Below are positions 1 through 10,460 of a DNA stretch of 22,207 bases, piece after piece. The DNA is taken from the NCBI GenBank assembly GCA_933822405.4, contig CAKOGP040001324.1:1-22207 (forward strand). Reading direction: 5' to 3'. Positions within the stretch are counted from its first letter, which is position 1. Every line of letters begins with the position of its first letter. The notes under the pieces are model-generated. The model was not told where the DNA came from. It saw nothing but the letters and a program-made list of their open reading frames with translations, and did no database searches. The position numbers and the translations under genes are program-made. This DNA comes from Cylindrotheca closterium (lineage: Eukaryota > Bacillariophyta > Bacillariophyceae > Bacillariales > Bacillariaceae).

Positions 1-96
1 TTGTCGCAAGCGTACTTTCCTGTATAACCGTTTACCCTGGCCGCTTGAACTTGTGTAGCAACATACTGGCCTGGAATGCGCGCACGCAAGCCCTTC

Positions 97-187
97 TTTG
101 CTGTAAATTTGTTGTAGTCATCATTTACAGCAATTTTGGAACATCTGTAATGACTACAGCAAATCTACAGCAAATTTACAGCAAATT
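97..187. repeat. Imperfect foldback with three 11-bp units
   Basis: Three tandem 11-bp units of the form TACAGCAAATY occupy 155-187. Bases 97-120 (TTTGCTGTAAATTTG and onward to GTAGTCA) are an approximate reverse complement of this block, so the segment can fold into a hairpin. It might be a remnant of a small inverted-repeat element or simply low-complexity DNA; no target-site duplication was found. Confidence 0.55.
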
Positions 188-372
188 TATGATTTAAGAG
201 AAGATATTTTTTAATAGAAGTCCGAATATCAAAACATCACCAGGACGTGAAGCGTTAAACAACAATTCAATTCTATGAAAAAAGGAGATTTTTGGTTTGC
301 TACCCCTGCAGAAAGAGTGAGAAAATTGGTCTGTCGCGCATGCATGCTCAGATTCACAACAAATTGCGGCAT

Positions 373-452
373 ATCCCTGGAACGGCCGGGAAATAGAAAT
401 TTAGCATACAATTCTTGAGAGTAAATATTGATTTTCCCGGCCGTCCCGGGAA
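373..452. repeat. Inverted repeat, GC-rich arms, AT-rich loop
   Basis: The arms at 373-394 and 431-452 share a perfect 12-bp core, ACGGCCGGGAAA and its complement, with further partial matches outward. About 36 bp of AT-rich sequence separate them. Such strong arms in an AT-rich spacer suggest a foldback element remnant or a structured non-coding site; no coding sequence accompanies it. Confidence 0.6.
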
Positions 453-1714
453 TGGCGGGGAACTGTAGTCCATGTAGTCAAATCACACGCATTTACCAAT
501 TGAATCATGCAATTTTATTTAGTTGTCATAGTTGGTTTGTCACAGCAATGAAGGGGGTATACAACACAGTGCTGGTTTCACGCATGGCGTCGCAAGATCA
601 TACACTATGATCCTGGCGTTAGCCAGGTTTTAGACAGATTTAGAACAAGGTAACAATCCATGAATGTTTGATGTGATAATCGATGTGTCTGAACCGCCTA
701 CATCATTATTGAAATGATGTCCAAGCACCTCTAAGCCAATAACAATCCATATTGCAGATTAAATCAAAACTCGGAGGCTCATCGCACTGCAATTATTGGT
801 GTCTCAAATACTTCAAGATTGGAAGCAAGAACAAAGTGATGTCAGTGTGATGACGGCAGCCCGATCTGGTGCCGACAACAAACTATTTGGAAGCAAGGTG
901 AATGAAGGCACGAATACTGCTCAACTCTAGCAGCTGATACTATTGCTATGATACTATTGAAATGCTTACTTATGTGAGGCTTGCAAGAACCAGCCAGTAG
1001 TGGATTCGGTAGATAATCGGCGGTGTCCTCAATGGACTCAACATTTTGGGAACAAGCAAGATGAGTAAGGGCCACTACAAAGCCTATTTCACCGCAAAGG
1101 GAGTAAATACGTGCTCCACAATTGAAGGCATGCAATAATCAACCAGTTTTGAGTAAGATTCACAGGCGAAAGCATTGACAGAAACAGTGCATGGTTCCTA
1201 GGAAAGTCTGATACAGTATAGTAATAGATGATGCTTTCAGATTTGAGTATTGTATATTCTACTCTGATGGCAATTCAATCAACCTTTTTGCACCAGTTTG
1301 AGACAATGACTTGATTCCAAGGGTGAAGAGACTCCTACCTAGTACCTTCCTATACCAATATCAGCAGTTGATTTCAACCTGCCATCAGAGAAGTCTGAAT
1401 GATATTTGACAATACATAGTAGTGCTCTATCTGTAAGATTGAAAAGTCAGTTTCTATTGTTTGATCTATCTATTACCTCATGTAGTACCAGCCAATTTCA
1501 GTTGCCAACCTATCACTCCATTCTTCAGGGCAGCTCAAAGTCATCCTAGGGGATCTAAAGCGCTTCATCATGATCGAGGGCTAAGGTTGGTCCTTAAGAT
1601 AAGGTCTTTAGTTGTTTAACAAGACAAAGAGAAACTGCTAGGGCCATATGGAGCTTGGACGTAACATCCCCCTAACATCATTTGAAATCTGGAGAGTACT
1701 AATCTAGTGTGGAA

Positions 1715-1847
1715 GAGAGTTAGTCGAATCTATCATTAGTGATAGAGAGCTGTGATTGGCTCATACCACTAATAATAGACTCATTTTTAGTGAATCAACT
1801 AACTCTCATTGGCTAAAAGTTCACTAAAGACCCCACCACCATAAAAA
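1715..1847 (+). promoter_or_regulatory. Promoter-like patch: two CCAAT boxes, TATA-like box, inverted repeat
   Basis: GAGAGTTAGTCGA (1715-1727) and TCAACTAACTCTC (1795-1807) are inverted copies matching at 12 of 13 positions. ATTGG pentamers (CCAAT box or its complement) lie at 1755-1759 and 1808-1812, and ATAAAAA at 1841-1847. This resembles a polymerase II promoter or an LTR promoter region. The first supported start codon downstream (2386) is more than 500 bp away, so assignment to that gene is speculative. Confidence 0.3.
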
Positions 1848-2385
1848 CAAGAACCCACAGCACCGCACTGTTGCCACTGTTGCCGAGGTGGAGCAAATGT
1901 TCACGCACACCGTTTACCGGTAGTACCCTGGTACCTGGTACCGTTTATGTTCACGAACGATACATACCGTAAGATTCTTATGCTCATGAAGCACGGACGC
2001 AGTTGGGCCTGCGTCCACGCGCGCCGTCCTTGATTGAAATCGTTGTTTGTTTTGAAGATTTTATGATGATCTCGATCTTATTATAGTTTCAACGCATCAT
2101 TGCACCTCTGCTGAAGCTTTATCGTTGGCTGAACGTACCGTACTTATTGCACCGATTTACCTACAATAGCACATTTGGAAAGGAAAGGAAACTCTCACAT
2201 CCACCGTCAAAGCATTCACAGAATTGATCATGAAAATTATATATGGCCTGAAATTTCTGAAGTTCTGAATCACTCTCGTTGCACATTTCTGATTTCATCG
2301 CTGTTTCCATATCAATCAACCAAGCTTCACTTGATCCGCTTCAGCCGATCACAGAAAAGAGGAGGCGGAAAAAGCTGTGTACTCA

Positions 2386-3526
2386 ATGACTGCTTATGGC
2401 AACGCATTCGATGCTCGGTCGGTCGATGCAAATTTACATCCAAATTCTGTCTACCGGTACCAATACGCACCATCATACAATACCAACAATGGATTATTCA
2501 ATGGCATTGAAGATGATGCAAATGGAGGCCCTTTGTCTAGAGCTAGTACAGTTGCAACGGAATCAACATCGACGCAAGCATTCCAACAACCTTACTCAGC
2601 AATTTCGTCGTCTAACCATATTGGAATTGCGGCAGTCGTACCAACCATTGTCCTTGGCATATTATTTGTCTATTTGCTTCTTCGTCGGCGACAAATACGC
2701 AAGAGAGAATCATATTCCATCATTGGACAATCAACGGGGCTGCGACAAAACGGAAACAGCAGGAAATACAGTGACCGCCTATTGGGAAGCAAATCAAAAA
2801 ATAATGGTCGAAACCTATTTCGCCATACCAGAAGGGGCGATATATTAGACGACGAAGAAGATGACGACGATCCGCTTTCACGGTATGCCAACTATCATCG
2901 CCTGCCAAAGAGCTCTAGAATAAATCTACGACGATCCTCCATGTCATCGCCCAAACATCCCGCATTGGAATGTGTTCCTACCTTTCCAATCCGATTAGAG
3001 ACCATGAAACTCTTGCGAATAGTCGGTATACGAATGATGGCGCATGGGTTGCAAAGTCTACCTTGACGGGTGTGGATCAGCATCAATGATGAAGCCTTAG
3101 TCTGGCAATCCGAAATCAAGACAAAGCTTCCAAACAACCTAGGCGCATCCAGCCTATTGTCCGTACGAGGACCAGTTCACAACAGTGCATGGGGCGATGT
3201 CAAATTCATTGATGTGGGCAAAAATATGGAGTCATTGAAGAAGGCAGAATCCAGTTCTACTGACCTTGAATGGCTCGTTGGATTTGCAAGCCAAATCACA
3301 GTTGGAACGAGACAGCATGGTCAGCTGTATGGTTTCGATGCTGGATGACTACAACGATGGGGAAGACTGGAGAGCTCATTATTACAATGCCTATGGGGAT
3401 CCTGTGGGGGAGGCCAAGAAAGGAGGAAGACCAAGTCGTGGGGGCGCAGACGGCGTGGTTTCTTCTGTCATGACATCTTTTTCTCTCATGAGCACCGACT
3501 CGTTGCCTCGGGCGATTGATGTGTAA
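2386..3526 (+). CDS. Single-pass membrane protein, unknown function (4 exons)
   Basis: Proposed exons are 2386-2882, 2999-3069, 3143-3213 and 3302-3526, joined by GT-AG introns of 116, 73 and 88 bp, giving 287 residues in one frame. The first two introns are best supported (donor GTATGC at 2883 with acceptor CGATTAG; donor GTGTGG at 3070 with acceptor CAACCTAG). The last intron is uncertain: 3163-3247 or 3163-3301 also keep the frame. Without introns the frame would stop at 3064-3066 and three other open segments would be orphaned. Residues about 79-99 form one hydrophobic helix, followed by a basic stop-transfer cluster (RRRQIRKR) and an acidic run near 155-163 (DDEEDDDD). The N-terminal side is short, polar and Ser/Thr/Asn-rich, with no signal peptide visible, so an upstream exon may be missing. 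An in-frame stop lies at 2332, and ATG at 2386 is the first in-frame ATG after it. No family is recognised. Confidence 0.5.
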
Positions 3527-4270
3527 GGAGAAGGTTGAATCTCGATGGAAATCCGATGTTGCAAATTGAATGAATGAAGTAGACTAGCTGTGTATTGTGT
3601 GCAAAATGATCGTTGGAGACGGTAGGGCGGAGATATAGGATCCGGGGCCGATGATTTGGAATCAAATACTGGTATGTATTCTAATGAATTGCATGCGTGT
3701 CAATATCTAACGCAAGAGAAAGCTGAAGATGTTTCGAATACTGTAGCAATGTATTTTATAATATATTTTGCATTATCATAAGTGGACCAATCGCTCTCTC
3801 GCTGGAAATATGTACAGTAACTATAGCTATGGCTCTGGTGGGTTGTGTCACATGTAGAAGCACCATAGCATGATTGACAGATATTCGTCCCTTGCCAATT
3901 CGTCCATCTTTTCAGGGGACGTAGTCGGAATGAGTGTTGGACTCTGCAGAGTCCAGTATGGTACAGTATCTTCTATCATCGTTCCACCATTGTAGTATGC
4001 ATTTTAAATTTGTACATGAGTTGTGGGAAATGAACTCGAAACGAAAATTGGTGTCTGATTCATTCCAGCGAGGAGAAACCAAACCGATTTTTTAAAGAGT
4101 TGGTGCGATAGCAAATAACATGTTACATTTTATTCGCCTATAAGCTACAAAAAATATAGTAGCGAAGGAAGCAATGATATAGAATAAATGAAAACGTCTA
4201 CAAAGCAGGAACTTCGACAGTTTCGTATCATTCGGACGCTACAACCATGAAGAGAGGCAGTACCTTTGAC
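3527..4270. other. Spacer between two converging genes
   Basis: About 740 bp holding the 3' ends of the membrane-protein gene (+) and the secreted-protein gene (-). It contains AT-rich stretches (for example 3755-3780), TACAGTA/TACTGTA heptamers near 3750, 3811 and 3961, and no open frame worth calling. Confidence 0.6.
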
Positions 4271-4801
4271 TTAGTTCAAAGGAGCGAAGTCAACTTCCTC
4301 CTCAGGAGCACGAAGGTATCGTGGGGCTCTAGATCCTGTTGCTGGTGGGACGGCATTTCCACTATTTCCTCCAACTGTGAATGTTGCAGAACTGACAGAT
4401 CCGGCAGTGGAGTGGTATTGGAATTTGTAGGTTCCACCGAGTGGCCACATACCAGACCAAGGTCCGAATCCATAGGCGTAAGTGTTAGCCATCATGGGAA
4501 CGGCGCAGGTTTGTCCTCCACAGGTATATTGCCAGTTGACAGCGTTGTCAAAGACACCGGCGGATGGGGAGTACATTCCCATCCATTCGACGCCTCCTCC
4601 GCAGACGGTGACGATGGCAACGATTTGTTCGCCGACTCCGAAGTTAGACTTGATTGGGCGAACAGATGGAGAGCAAAGGTGACGTTCGTTTTGGTCATGC
4701 TCTTCGATGAGAGTCACTTGCTCAGTGAAATCACTGGTCTCGTAAGCGGAGACAGCAGCGCTGAAGACAAGGGCCAAGAAAAGCGAAAGGTAGGACTTCA
4801 T
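4271..4801 (-). CDS. Small secreted protein with one beta-sandwich-type domain
   Basis: An intronless gene of 176 residues. I chose the ATG at 4799-4801 because it puts a clean signal peptide at the N-terminus (MKSYLSLFLALVFSAAVSA, cleavage expected near residue 19); an in-frame ATG at 4822 would add seven residues before it. Residues about 43-134 show the pattern of an Ig-like domain often found ahead of phosphatase or protease domains: a GVGEQIVAIVTV strand, then EWMGMYSP (compare W-[IV]-G-[IM]-Y), then WQYTCGGQTC with a likely Cys-Cys pair, then a Gly-rich WPLGGTYKFQYH strand. Here the domain stands alone, with a short acidic C-terminal tail (PEEEVDFAPLN) and no catalytic domain. The product is probably extracellular or in the secretory pathway. 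Repeats of CATTT near 4850-4870 lie in its 5' leader. The role is unknown; a binding function is inference. Confidence 0.75.
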   Translation of the reverse strand: MKSYLSLFLALVFSAAVSAYETSDFTEQVTLIEEHDQNERHLCSPSVRPIKSNFGVGEQIVAIVTVCGGGVEWMGMYSPSAGVFDNAVNWQYTCGGQTCAVPMMANTYAYGFGPWSGMWPLGGTYKFQYHSTAGSVSSATFTVGGNSGNAVPPATGSRAPRYLRAPEEEVDFAPLN

Positions 4802-5794
4802 GTTGCTGCGATAGATAGGCAAGAGTATAGTGTGAGATGCCTGTTCTTTTCATTTCATTTCATTTCATTACACACCCATCAATTCAACAATTCATCAACT
4901 CGTCAAAACATTCGTACCTTAATCAAAAATTGTAAAGATCTGTTTTTGTGAGAAACGTCAAAATCTTTTTCTGTTTGAAAGAAGAGAGTTTTTTACCGGT
5001 ACTTGTACGGGGAGTGTACGATTAACGGAACGAGGTAGTCAATCGTACCAATCTTGAATGCACTGCTTGCTCGGTATTGTACCGGTGAATTTTTTCAATG
5101 CGCGCGCAAAATTCAAAAAATAATTAGTGAGGTTCGCTTCCTTCGCGACTTTGTGCTCCAATGCCAGCAACGCCAGCTTTGCAGCAGTCACACGAACACG
5201 CGGCGCTAGTTAAATTAGACGCGCAGCACCTCACACTATGGATTCAAACGATTTCAACGTCTGCCTTTATCGCCGGCCAATTTGATTCGAAAATTGTTGG
5301 TTCTGTTCCTATTTAACGGATTTAGCCGCACATCGTTTCAATCGTTTTCAACGTATACTTTGGAAGCCGGCGGCTCTTCTAACGGATTTAAAATTTTGGA
5401 AAAAAATTATTGGAGTGTTTCTACAAAATTCGAAATATTTAACGCCAACCACAGTTGACAAGGACTTTGACAAAACTCTAAATGTTGCCTCCGCAGCGCG
5501 AACATATTGCATCTAGTCGCTGCTCAAAACTTTATAATCCCGCCATTAGAGATGAGACTCCGTGTTGTTGAGGTAGCGGCACCGCAGACCGCATGCACAT
5601 TTATATCGATATCATAGCATTTGCATGCTGATGCCAGCCATAATGGAATTTGATACCTAGGGGATTCAAAATTTCGTTTCCAGCATCGCCTGTCTGAACC
5701 GCCCATTCTCGTTGAACGGATTCATGTGAACGGATGGCGCGCATTTGTATTCCTCTCCGACAGGAAGCTGCTGCCGATGGAAATCTTTGTTTTG

Positions 5795-5810
5795 TGAATG
5801 AATGAATGAA
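5795..5810. repeat. TGAA tetranucleotide microsatellite
   Basis: Four tandem TGAA units. A similar GAAT run lies at 6705-6720, and CATT runs lie at 18820-18834 and 18888-18902, so this tetranucleotide recurs between genes throughout the window. Confidence 0.8.
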
Positions 5811-6704
5811 TAGCACGACTTCGATACTCCAATTACGTTCTACTGTAGCTTGAGCTGGTGAATGAATAGAGGGAGATAACTGCTACCGGTAGATAGGATC
5901 GTCAAAGTCCGCACGAGGAAATTTTTTAAAGTTATAGTTTTCTTGAATTGTGGCTAATTTAGATTATGAATCTCTATGATATGCTTCGTGTAATACTGCT
6001 TTCGGTGGCTGGCGGCTGGTCGAATGAATGTGCCCTTCTATTCAGAGAACTGTTCACTATCTCATCCCGAGAACTTGTATCCTCTCTCACTTGAAAATGT
6101 ACCGCGGCTTCCTACTGTATCTGATCAAAGCATTCTTGGTTCTTTCTTGTAGACATGATGTATGATACTTCTGGCACTGTACGAGCTCCGGTCATAACCA
6201 AGAATTGTCCCGGCTCTTCGTGCAGGCAAAATTTTATGTCACCATTATTCAGCTGATTGCGTTGAAATGAAGGGTCCAAATATTTCGTCACTATATAGTT
6301 GCGGTCTTGACTTCATTCCATTCATTCAATATCCATCAGGTCGGTGTGTCATCTTCCTATCCCATTCCACGAATGTGTGCGACATCAATTTCCAACCTTG
6401 CTCCATCACAATTCTCTTCAATGTCATAGGATCTTCGAATGCATTATTCCATCGACAGCTTGCTTTCAGTTGACGACGTTTATGGTAGATAGTCATCGTG
6501 AGGCGTGTTAGTTATTGATCTCAACATTTTGGAGAGGCAACAAAGCGTATTATTTTTACTATCAATCGAGGTAATATTTTCATTTAGCCCTTTTGGTGCA
6601 AAGGCATTGTTTCTGTTTGGATATAGCGCAATGTACTTCGCATGCCGTACTGTACAGTATGAGATGATGGTTAGCCTGCATCATTGATATCATTGATGGT
6701 CGAA

Positions 6705-6720
6705 GAATGAATGAATGAAT
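6705..6720. repeat. GAAT tetranucleotide microsatellite
   Basis: Four tandem GAAT units about 315 bp upstream of the AAA ATPase start codon. Confidence 0.8.
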
Positions 6721-7034
6721 CACTCGTTGTTATCATGATCATTACCGCATCTCTATTTTTGTATCTTTTCGTACTGTCGGCCAGACCGTCAGACATGTGG
6801 TCATTTTTCAGTCATAACATACGGAAGCTACTATGTATACCGTATATTCATATTTATCAAATGAAAATCATCAACGAAAAAGATACAATCACATCATCAA
6901 CGAAACGACTTCATCTTCCGTGCCCCAAACCCACCGTCAGGGTCGAAACCCGCATCATACGTGCATCTATTATTGGATCTCCTGCTTATTAATCACAAAA
7001 CAAAAACCAAGCAGAAAACATCTGAATCGTCATT

Positions 7035-9948
7035 ATGGCAGAAGAAACTTTCAACATGGACGGCATCCATTCCATGGGAATCGTCAACGCAATGAGGACT
7101 GGAGATATGTTCATGGATATGATCATTGCCATGTGCATTCCAGTCGTCATAAGGACTTTATTTTCCTTTTTCAGTGCCGCCAAGGCAAAAGAGCTGTCTG
7201 AGAAATTCTGGGCGTGGTATAACAAGGAAGAAGATTACGAATCAGACTACCATGAACGTATCATCTCTCACACGGTCGAAAAGGACCGATATGATGAATT
7301 CGAACCTGTGGACGTCGACTCTCACAATGAAGTTTTGATCAAAGCCATCACCATGTACTTGCATCACCTTCAGTCTGTGGATCTGAAAGAAGCCAACATT
7401 ACTTTGACAGGAGGAGGTAGCTCGAAACAGAGTTACTATGATGTTGGTGAATTCGAAGACGGGGACTACAGTTACGCCCGAACTTTGTCGCGATATGCAA
7501 TTGTGAAGAAACCATTCAAAGGGCATTGGCATGTGTAAGTTCTTGTTTCGTTTCGTATTGGGCGTTGATTTGTGTGACGATGATCTACTGAAAGTGCGAA
7601 CTGACGATGCTGCGTTTGAATCTTGTCATAACCTATCTGCAGTGTGGGACGGAAATACCCCAGCGAGGATCCAAATATCAAATTGGAAAAGCTTGCAGAG
7701 GACGAACCTTTCGAGAAGCTCACATTCTTGCGAAAAGATGACGGCACTAAGGTCCCAATTCCAGAAGATGGACTGTATGAAGTCGAGTTCATGTTTGGTG
7801 AAAATGAAGAACAGAGTGAGGAAGACGACGAAGGGAACGATGATGAGGATAATAATCGAAAGAAGAAGAAGATTCTCCGACAACGCCGCGAAAAGTCGTA
7901 TTCCATCCGATCCTTGGGCGAGAATGCAATGGATGCCTTTATCGAGGAAGCCTACGTGTGGTACATCAAGCAGATCAAGGATTCCGAAAAGGACAGTACG
8001 CGTTACATGTTTGACATGAAGAAAACCTCTTCCTCCCCGGGGGATGAAGAGAAGAAACATACTTTCAAGAAGTATGAATTAAGTGACGAAAAAACGTTTG
8101 ACTCCCTCTTCTTCCAAGAAAAGCAGACAATTGTGAAACTCTTTAGACATTTCTTGGATAAAACTGGCAAATATGCGATCAAAGGTTATCCGCAAAAGCT
8201 AGGAATTTTGCTTCATGGGGTAAGCTATTTCTGGATTGGCGATTTTGATCGGCGGTGATTTTTCAAATGCCTCACCAATGAACTCGTTTGCAGCCTCCGG
8301 GAACTGGAAAAACCTCGCTCATCAAGGGTAAGCCATCTATTCTATTCATATTGTCTACTATTTGTCTCGCCCACCTTTCTCATGTGTTATTATTATCTTC
8401 TGACCTCTAACAGCGGTTGCGGAATATACGGGGAGGCACATTATCAATATTCCTTTGGCTCGTATCAAGACAAATGAAGAGTTGACTCAGCTCTTCTTTG
8501 GTGGCGAATACGACGTAGAAGGCCAATACTATCCGCAAGAGCTTCGCTTCAAAGATGTCATCTTTGTCATGGAAGATATCGATGCAGCTTCGAAGGTTGT
8601 GCAACGTCGCGATGGTAAGAAAACAGCGGAAGTCACCCAAACGCAACATGTGGAACTTCCATCTCCAAAATGTATGTGGCAAATGCTGGTGGAGTCGAAC
8701 AATGACGAATGCAAGAGTTTGGTAGAAAAGCTGATGGAGAAGTCTCCGCGTCTAAAAAAAGAAGCACTGTCATCCGGGACCATGCAGTCGCTTGCCAAGC
8801 GTATGACAGCAGTACCTGGAATGACCCTCGTTGGCCACCAAGAAGCTTGTGCCGATCCCATGGACGCTGCCATGGGAACAGTCGAGTCCAATACAATCAA
8901 GAAGATTTCGGAAGGAGCCATTGAAGTAGGAAAGGGAATGATGAAAGACTGCGAGTCGCTTGATGAATATCTTTGCTTCCATGCCAAAGCGATGATGAAG
9001 ATGCTTGACATGGGAGCTGCTGTTGATAAGGACTTTGAAAACGAATTGCTTGGACTATCTCCAGAGCTCTCGGACCAAAGGACAACTGTCACAACTCGGC
9101 CCAACATGATATCTAGAGATGTTACAGTCAGCAAAACAGGAGACAATGTCGAAATGGACGTGAAGAACCCGATGTCGATGATGGACTATGAAGGGCCAGG
9201 CCTTGGCGGCATGGGCGGCATGGGTGGAATGGGTGGAGGCATGATGGGTGGATTCGGAGGAATGGGAGGAGGAGGTCTTGCGTTTGGAGGCAAGGATGAT
9301 GATAGCCTCGGTGGTGTTGGTGGAGGAGGCTTTGGTGGTGGAAAGAAAGGCAAGTTCGGTGGCCTTGGTGGATTAGGCGGCTTGGGAGGTTTCGGCGGTG
9401 GATTTTCCATGGTGAAAGATCCTCTTAATCTTTCTGGATTGCTCAATGTCCTTGATGGTGTTGTGGATACGCCAGGCCGAATTCTAATCATGACATCCAA
9501 TCATCCAGAAAAGCTGGATCCTGCCCTTATTCGACCTGGGCGAATTGACAAGAAGCTCATGCTTGGCTACATGAAAGGCGACGACGTCTGTGATATGCTA
9601 GAGCATTATTTCCAACTAAAGTTGAATGAGATCCAAAAGACCCGAGTTCGCAAAGCCATCAAAGGCGATAACATGACCAATCGCCCAACTCTCAATATGA
9701 CCCCAGCCCAAGTTGAACAGCTCACAGCCGAGCATGATTCGATTGATGACATGATCGGAGCCTTGGAAAAGAAGGGTGCGCCACTCCAGACACCATTCTC
9801 GTCCATTGATTTCAAGGACATGGCCAAGAAAATGGATGCAAAGTCTTCCTCCTTCATGACAACCAAGGATTTCACAGAAATGTTGAAACCAGCTTCCGAA
9901 GAGAGCGGTGGCTCACCCGTACAGCGATCCAGCATTCAATTTGGATAA
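7035..9948 (+). CDS. BCS1-like AAA ATPase with large Gly/Met-rich insertion
   Basis: Four exons (7035-7534, 7643-8219, 8294-8327, 8414-9948) with GT-AG introns of 108, 74 and 86 bp give 881 residues. A hydrophobic segment at about 25-46 suggests one membrane anchor, as in BCS1. Residues 221-243 are acidic then basic. The Walker A motif, G359-PPGTGKT-366, begins at the end of exon 2 and is completed by the 34-nt exon 3. Walker B is IFVMEDIDA (about 420-428). Sensor 1 (MTSN, 730-733) and the arginine-finger segment RPGRID (744-749) follow, so all residues expected for ATP hydrolysis are present. AAA domains of this group drive conformational work on proteins; BCS1 itself translocates the Rieske protein in mitochondria. 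The odd part is the roughly 280 residues between Walker B and the LSGLLNVLDG segment, where about 40-60 are usual; they end in a Gly-Met/Gly-Phe repeat at 632-701. Start: the ATG at 7035 is preceded by a CA-rich leader. BCS1-like membership is well supported; location and substrate are not known. Confidence 0.88.
9189..9405 (+). repeat. Glycine-rich coding repeat inside the AAA gene
   Basis: GGN-GGN-ATG type codon repeats encode runs such as GGMGGMGGMGG and GGLGGLGGLGG (residues about 632-701). A run of prolines in the reverse frame is only the shadow of this repeat. It probably forms a flexible or condensate-prone loop within the ATPase. Confidence 0.8.
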
Positions 9949-10460
9949 GTGCATATGTTTGTAGGAATAATGATACACCTATTTATAAAATTCGTTTTCA
10001 AAATATATCTCATTTGCCCTATTTTAAAATTCTGCTGTGGTAGTTTGTATAACATTCATTCATCATTGCGAAGCATTGCCACTCAGCAACTCGGTAGTCT
10101 GCTTGATATGACATTTCATGACACGGTCCGAGCAACAGCCTTTTGCAAAGCATTGTCATTTATTCAGTGAGACGAGAAACGGTACACTGACGAATGATAA
10201 GAGTCAGTCGACAGTTTTCTAGTGCAATGCTCCAATCGATCAATCCGTTTCAACCCACTCCTTCTGACGGAGTACTGTAGCTTCGCTAATAGATTTATTG
10301 TTCCGTCTGGTAGAAAGGGTTGGGGTATATTTCATTTTAGCTCAAATGTGCGTTGCTCTCGATGGTGTATAGGCGGCGGTACCTACTATTCAGATTGGTA
10401 CAGCGGTCATTCGACCCCAAATGATTGATTGATTCATTCGAGATCTGAATTCCCGTGTCA
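9949..10460. other. Spacer between converging genes
   Basis: The 3' ends of the AAA gene (+) and the glycosyltransferase-like gene (-) meet here. It contains CATTCATTCATC and GATTGATTGATTC repeats and a GTACTGTAGC element near 10271. No gene is supported. Confidence 0.6.

Larger units (their letters stand above)
1..2385. other. Intergenic region, no convincing gene
   Basis: About 2.4 kb without a believable coding frame: the open frames are short, lack recognisable domains and overlap on both strands. It holds two foldback structures (97-187 and 373-452), an inverted repeat with CCAAT and TATA-like elements (1715-1847), and a GGTACC-rich patch around 1923-1942. The phrase GGAAGCAAG recurs near 830 and 890. 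The stretch 790-1140 could be decayed mobile-element DNA, but I could not match it to a family. Confidence 0.6.
4802..7034. other. 2.2 kb spacer between divergent genes, no clear gene
   Basis: This lies between the 5' end of the secreted-protein gene (-) and the start of the AAA ATPase gene (+), so it should contain both promoters. Visible items: TACCGGTA at 4994 and 5884; an imperfect repeat in 5240-5390 (TAACGGATTTA at 5314 and 5380, TTCAACGT at 5253 and 5347); TGAA-type microsatellites at 5795-5810 and 6705-6720; and overlapping TACTGTA/TACAGTA near 6650-6660. Short open frames here occur on both strands without domain signals. The bases just before 7035 are CA-rich and fit a 5' leader. 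Confidence 0.55.

Noticed and set aside
842..1135. Minus-strand 97-residue frame, first suspected to be a retroelement fragment
   Set aside because: I could not align it to any reverse transcriptase, RNase H or integrase motif without inventing frameshifts.
1500..1860. Possible solo LTR (promoter-like boxes, inverted repeats)
   Set aside because: No matching second LTR, target-site duplication, primer-binding site or terminal TG/CA pair could be fixed.
2386..3526. Pseudogene with three frameshifts
   Set aside because: GT-AG introns of usual length restore a single reading frame, a simpler explanation.
4247..4951. Plus-strand 234-residue frame
   Set aside because: It is antisense to the secreted-protein gene, which has a signal peptide and domain pattern; this frame has none.
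5524..5816. Two overlapping minus-strand frames of 60-71 residues
   Set aside because: They are short, overlap in different frames, and lack any supporting motif; a TGAA microsatellite contributes to one of them.
9186..9500. Minus-strand proline-rich frame
   Set aside because: It is the reverse reading of the glycine repeat in the AAA ATPase gene.
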